Source: Pseudomonadota bacterium
GTDB lineage: Bacteria; Desulfobacterota; BSN033; WVXP01; G020346125
Reading direction: 5' to 3'
Length of the DNA: 8,564 nucleotides
Assembly (NCBI GenBank): GCA_030672465.1
Contig: DAOVGJ010000031.1
Span: 1-8,564, forward strand
How positions within the stretch are numbered: position 1 is the stretch's first letter; each line of letters begins with the position of its first letter. The notes beneath the pieces were generated by a model. It saw only the letters and a program-made list of their open reading frames with translations. It was not told the origin of the DNA and did not search any database. The position numbers were made by a program, and so were the translations under genes. This document shows, piece after piece, positions 5,641-8,564 of the stretch.

Positions 5641-6152
5641 TCTGCAGGTGCTCCTGCTCTCTCCGCCTCTTTGGGCAAGGTCTTTTCAAACAACTCCTTT
5701 GCTTTATCGATATCCTCCCTCCGGCGATTTAACTCTTCCTGGAGCGATTCGATCCGCTTTTGGTACTGCCTCTTTTTTGCACGGGAACGGGTGGCGTTGT
5801 ATTCGGCAACGAGATCGTTGTATTCCAATCTAACCCGCTCATACTCCCTGTGGGCCCGGTCCAATTGGTCCTTAATCTCGTTTGCCCTTTTGGCCCAATA
5901 ATCCTCTCCCCGTCCATACCGATCTCGTGGCTCCTCCATTACCTCTTTGGCCTCCCGAGTAGCTTCCGATGACGGCGCCCCCTCCTCGGGCAACTCCCTG
6001 CGATCTATGTGTTCCCTGTATTTCTCCGGCACTGAAGCTGCATTGTCGGTGAAGTGAACGACGCCCCGTTCATCCACCCACTTTACAACCTCGCCCGTTC
6101 TTCCTGCCGAAGCAAAAAGAAGGATTGCCACGATTAGCAAAACCCTCTTCAT
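5628..6152 (-). CDS. Secreted DUF4124 coiled-coil protein (right copy)
   Basis: 174 residues. The signal peptide MKRVLLIVAILLFASAG leads into a DUF4124 core (VVKWVDERGVVHFTDNAASV, then PEKY). Then come DRYGRGEDYWAKRANEIKDQ and a long coiled coil (about 92-160) with the basic hinge RSRAKKRQYQKR. The protein ends GAPAEWVK, like the GADPSWLHP tail of the left copy. It should be periplasmic. A strong ribosome site (GGGGGAAAGAG) precedes the ATG. It sits 24 bases after the YbjQ-like gene and overlaps the 610-residue gene, so all three probably share one mRNA. DUF4124 proteins have no established activity. The coiled coil suggests self-association or a partner in the envelope, which is inference. 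Confidence 0.9.
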   Translation of the reverse strand: MKRVLLIVAILLFASAGRTGEVVKWVDERGVVHFTDNAASVPEKYREHIDRRELPEEGAPSSEATREAKEVMEEPRDRYGRGEDYWAKRANEIKDQLDRAHREYERVRLEYNDLVAEYNATRSRAKKRQYQKRIESLQEELNRRREDIDKAKELFEKTLPKEAERAGAPAEWVK

Positions 6153-6176
6153 CTCTTTCCCCCTTGTTGAACAAGA

Positions 6177-6644
6177 TTATTCAACGATGACCGCCGTCCC
6201 CTTGGCGTACACCAGAACCATCAAAACCTCCTCCTTAACTCCAAGGGATTCATAACGGATATCGATGCCCACGAGCCCGTTCGCCCCCATGGCAAGGGCA
6301 TCATCGGTTAGTGTCCGAATGGCCCACTCCCTTCCCTTTATCAATTTATCCACCAGAGAAAGGGCCATTCCCCCGTTGAATTTACTGAGATCCAATGCCC
6401 CGGATATTTTGAACCCGACTACCTGTTCCGTCGTCACAAGCCCGAGGGACTTAGCCACCTTTCTACCACAAACTTCTTGCGTACTAACTGCCACGAATTC
6501 ACTTCTCTTCTTTTGATTCTCGAAAAATTGGAGGACATCGGGATTTGCCCCTTTTGTGCAAGAGGGACAAGCATCCGGCAACGACTCCCCTCCCTCAAAG
6601 GTGAAGGAATTGTGGCAGAACTTACACTTAACCGTCCACTCCAT
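6177..6644 (-). CDS. Zinc ribbon fused to YbjQ/UPF0145 domain
   Basis: 155 residues. The N-terminus has two CxxC knuckles (C7-C10 and C26-C29) spaced like a small zinc ribbon. A short linker leads to a YbjQ/UPF0145 (PF01906) domain from about residue 48 to the end, recognised from EVCGRKVAKSLGLVTTEQVV, the helix ending IRTLTDDALAMGANGLVGID, and the final strand VLVYAKGTAVIVE. UPF0145 proteins are short, pentameric in solved structures, and of unproven function (a heavy-metal-binding role has been proposed). Stand-alone members lack the ribbon; here it adds a likely zinc site. No signal peptide, so cytosolic. GAGGGGG before the ATG is a good ribosome site. It is first in the three-gene operon, behind a sigma54-like promoter about 180 bases upstream. 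Confidence 0.92.
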   Translation of the reverse strand: MEWTVKCKFCHNSFTFEGGESLPDACPSCTKGANPDVLQFFENQKKRSEFVAVSTQEVCGRKVAKSLGLVTTEQVVGFKISGALDLSKFNGGMALSLVDKLIKGREWAIRTLTDDALAMGANGLVGIDIRYESLGVKEEVLMVLVYAKGTAVIVE

Positions 6645-6756
6645 TTCCCCCTCATCCCATAGTCAAGGACTTTCAGTATCCCGTGGTGTCGGTATCAGCT
6701 AATATCAGCTTCCCCCGAGGTAAAATGGTATGCCCGCTTTCGACTAAGAACCTATT

Positions 6757-6775
6757 GGTAGGGAAACTCCCTGCC
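6757..6775. other. Hairpin in the operon leader
   Basis: GGTAGGGA (6757-6764) pairs with TCCCTGCC (6768-6775) over eight pairs (one G-T) with a three-base loop. No T run follows on either strand, so it is not a terminator. It falls inside the predicted leader of the sigma54-driven transcript. Nearby, TATCAGCT occurs twice in tandem (6693-6710), two bases apart. Confidence 0.4.
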
Positions 6776-6822
6776 GAGGGCTTAAAAAATCCCCTCTATG
6801 GGCCCAGCGATGAGTAAAACAA

Positions 6823-6838
6823 AGCAATAAACATGCCA
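6823..6838 (-). promoter_or_regulatory. Sigma54 (-24/-12) promoter of the YbjQ-DUF4124 operon
   Basis: The minus strand reads TGGCATG-TTTA-TTGCT, preceded by a T, a full match to the YTGGCAYG-N4-TTGCW consensus with the invariant GG-N10-GC. The predicted start is near 6812, giving a leader of about 168 bases. Sigma54 promoters need an enhancer-binding activator; none is encoded in the window and no enhancer site was identified. Confidence 0.6.
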
Positions 6839-6899
6839 ATAACACCTTTGCCAGGGTAACGAAATGTGGGAGGGAATAGAAGGAATGGAAACCGATGAC

Positions 6900-7304
6900 C
6901 TATTTCCGGAGGCCAGTGAGGAATCGTCCCCATGTCTCCTTGGAATTCCCATCCATTTCCGTCAAATAAACGCCAGCCCGAAACCGGTAAGGGGAGTCGG
7001 ACGAACTGAGATCATACCAAATCACCTTCCCCCTGGCCGTTATCCTCTCCGATTCGGCCGGCAGATCAATCTCCAGTTTTAGCCTTTTCTCCTCCGTCAT
7101 TGCCTCAGAGAATACATGGGAACCATCTATCAAGACCACGTTGGTCTCAAGGCAAATCCCCTCGAGTGAAACATTGGAGATCATCCCCCCCAACCTCCTT
7201 GAGGTTTCCCGTCTGCCAAGCACTTGATACAGGTTGAACCAAACGGGCAGAGGGGATTCCAGGCGTAAGAATTTCCTCTTCTCCACTCCTCTCCATGCTT
7301 TCAT
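6900..7304 (-). CDS. PilZ-domain c-di-GMP-binding protein (right copy)
   Basis: 134 residues, one PilZ domain. It has an RxxxR motif at R10-R14 (RKFLR) and an NxSxxG motif at N44-G49 (NVSLEG), both needed for c-di-GMP. The strand ARGKVIWYDL (90-99) and the RFRAGVYLTEM strand near 107-117 are typical. It lacks the long charged N-terminus of the left copy and has a Ser/Asp-rich loop near 99-104. It is cytosolic by sequence. An AGGAG five bases before the ATG is an excellent ribosome site. A TATAAT lies on this strand at 7437-7432, about 130 bases upstream, but without a good -35. The gene is separate from the GTPase upstream (191-base gap) and from the operon downstream. The output pathway is unknown. 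Confidence 0.93.
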   Translation of the reverse strand: MKAWRGVEKRKFLRLESPLPVWFNLYQVLGRRETSRRLGGMISNVSLEGICLETNVVLIDGSHVFSEAMTEEKRLKLEIDLPAESERITARGKVIWYDLSSSDSPYRFRAGVYLTEMDGNSKETWGRFLTGLRK

Positions 7305-7495
7305 CCCTTCTCCTCACAGCCCCCAGAAAACGTTTCCATTTCCAACAGGGGGTTTCGTCGACACTTCGGATAAACCTTTGACCTTCTCCCTTAGAACCAA
7401 CTTGTTATCTCGTCCTTTACCATTTGACCAGATTATAGAGATCTCATGAATCGCACTTGATGCCCATAGCCATCTCGGTGCCCTTTTTCCCGCAA

Positions 7496-8491
7496 TTAGG
7501 TATGAAATTCGATCACGTCCCCATCATGCAGGACGTAATCCTTTTTTACCATCTGACCCTGGTACTTCTCAGATCCCCATATACGGGCAAACTTCATCTT
7601 CTTCGCGAAATCCTTGTGCACGGTATATCCCGCATCCTCAACGGTGCTCCCCTTTTTGAGAATAACGGGTTCAGTGAAGTCGGGTTTTTTCCCCGGAGGC
7701 TTCGTATATACCCGCATAATATCCAGGGCCCCAAAAATTCCCCTCTTCAATTCCTCCAGACCAATCCCCTTTTGGGCAGAGAGGGGAAAAACCGGAAAAG
7801 AGCGGCCATATCTTTCCTTAAGCATCTCATCCTTGTCCTTAATCCCCTCGCGATCCAGCTTATTTGCCGCAATCAGGGCCCTTTTTCGCTCAAAAACGCC
7901 CTCCTCCCCCCCATGAATTGTCTCGCCTTCGAATCCCATGGGTTTGATTCGCATCTCCTCCAATTTGGACAAAACTCCTTCCATTTGAGCCAATGGATCG
8001 CCATCCAAGCCCACCATTATGATGAGGGCATCGGCATTCCTCACCATAGGGGACAACCAGGCTTCGCCGATCTCGAGATCAATTGGAGGCGCGTCCACCA
8101 ACTGAATTTGAATGTTTTCAAAGGGCATCATTCCCGGAATTGGTTTGCGCGTCGTAAACGGATAATCGGCCACTTCCGCATTCGCATTGGTAAGGGCTAA
8201 AACTAACTGGGACTTCCCCACATTGGGAAATCCCAAGAGCAGAACCTGGGCCGTCCCCTCCGGTTTCACGTAGAATAGGGATCCCCTCCTTTCCGCTCCT
8301 CCTTTCTTTTCCGACTCCGATTTTAGCTTTGAAAGCTTGCTCCTGAGCTGCCCTCGAAGTTTGTCCGTCCCCTTATGTTTGGGCATTATTGCCAACATCG
8401 ATTCCAAGGCCTTGATTTTTTCCGGGATTGCCTTTGCCTCCCGATATCCTTTTTCCGCCTCAAAGTATTGTGGTGGCAAATTTGCCGGCAT
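7496..8491 (-). CDS. DRG/Obg-type GTPase with TGS domain
   Basis: 331 residues. The N-terminal 75 residues are helical and basic, as in DRG-type GTPases. The G domain shows G1 GFPNVGKS (87-94), a G2 region with YPFTT (110-114), G3 DAPP (133-136) in place of the usual DxxG, G4 NKLD (210-213) and G5 SAQKG (238-242). A C-terminal TGS domain (about 259-331) includes VYTKPPGKKPDF, VHKDFAKKMKFARIWG and a final HDGDVIEFHT. Such proteins hydrolyse GTP and act on ribosomes or RNA in the cytosol; the precise task of the bacterial DRG-like group is not settled. The altered G3 glycine recurs, as far as I recall, as a DxPP form in this subgroup. A near-perfect GGAGGAG precedes the ATG. It is the only housekeeping-like gene in the window. 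Confidence 0.93.
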   Translation of the reverse strand: MPANLPPQYFEAEKGYREAKAIPEKIKALESMLAIMPKHKGTDKLRGQLRSKLSKLKSESEKKGGAERRGSLFYVKPEGTAQVLLLGFPNVGKSQLVLALTNANAEVADYPFTTRKPIPGMMPFENIQIQLVDAPPIDLEIGEAWLSPMVRNADALIIMVGLDGDPLAQMEGVLSKLEEMRIKPMGFEGETIHGGEEGVFERKRALIAANKLDREGIKDKDEMLKERYGRSFPVFPLSAQKGIGLEELKRGIFGALDIMRVYTKPPGKKPDFTEPVILKKGSTVEDAGYTVHKDFAKKMKFARIWGSEKYQGQMVKKDYVLHDGDVIEFHT

Positions 8492-8564
8492 AACTCCTCC
8501 GGGGAAAACGCATCCTTTCTATTTCTTTTCGCCACTTCATTCTGTCAGGGGGATGTGTGTAGTC

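Noticed and set aside
7305..7495. Decayed coding sequence between the GTPase and the right PilZ gene
   Set aside because: One minus-strand frame stays open for about 50 codons to a TGA at the PilZ leader but has no start codon or recognisable motif.
7457..8200. Long 247-codon plus-strand frame
   Set aside because: It lies wholly opposite the TGS GTPase, whose motifs are unmistakable, and has no domain-like composition of its own.

Overview
The window looks like a chromosomal stretch of a Gram-negative bacterium, most likely a member of Desulfobacterota or the older Deltaproteobacteria. The reasons are two PilZ (c-di-GMP) proteins, two secreted DUF4124 proteins, sigma54-like -24/-12 promoters, a DRG/Obg-type TGS GTPase, and intergenic octamer repeats. 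This placement is inference from gene content; no phylogenetic marker is present. Base composition looks intermediate. Every supported protein gene lies on the minus strand.

Right to left, in the direction of transcription: a TGS-domain GTPase (8491-7496), then a PilZ protein (7304-6900). After a 255-base leader with the best sigma54-type promoter comes a tight three-gene operon: a zinc-ribbon + YbjQ/UPF0145 protein (6644-6177), a secreted DUF4124 coiled-coil protein (6152-5628), and a 610-residue protein with an L7/L12-C-like region, an FxLyD-like domain and a cysteine-bearing C-terminus (5640-3808, overlapping its upstream neighbour). A small conserved-looking protein (3544-3221) with its own sigma54-like promoter follows.

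The stretch from about 3220 to 2066 has little convincing coding capacity. It holds a long inverted repeat (2681-2793) and an unusual set of 8-bp-period repeats in opposing orientations (2217-2437).

The left part carries a second DUF4124 gene (1892-1350), an excisionase-type helix-turn-helix gene (1075-836, probably starting internally), a 52-residue small protein (719-561), and a second PilZ gene (539-144) that ends in a large branched terminator with eight U residues (124-46). The left and right halves thus each carry one PilZ and one DUF4124 gene.

The most notable item is on the plus strand, divergent from the left DUF4124 gene. A TTGAAT-N18-TATAAT promoter (1949-1978) is followed at the expected start distance by two adjacent perfect hairpins (11 bp and 12 bp), the second ending in U5. 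This predicts an RNA of about 80 nt. Both loops expose CCUCC sequences that repeat parts of the 16S rRNA 3' end (UCACCUCC and CCUCCUUU), so it looks like an anti-Shine-Dalgarno-type regulatory small RNA. A second plus-strand terminator with no recognised parent gene lies at 1160-1193.
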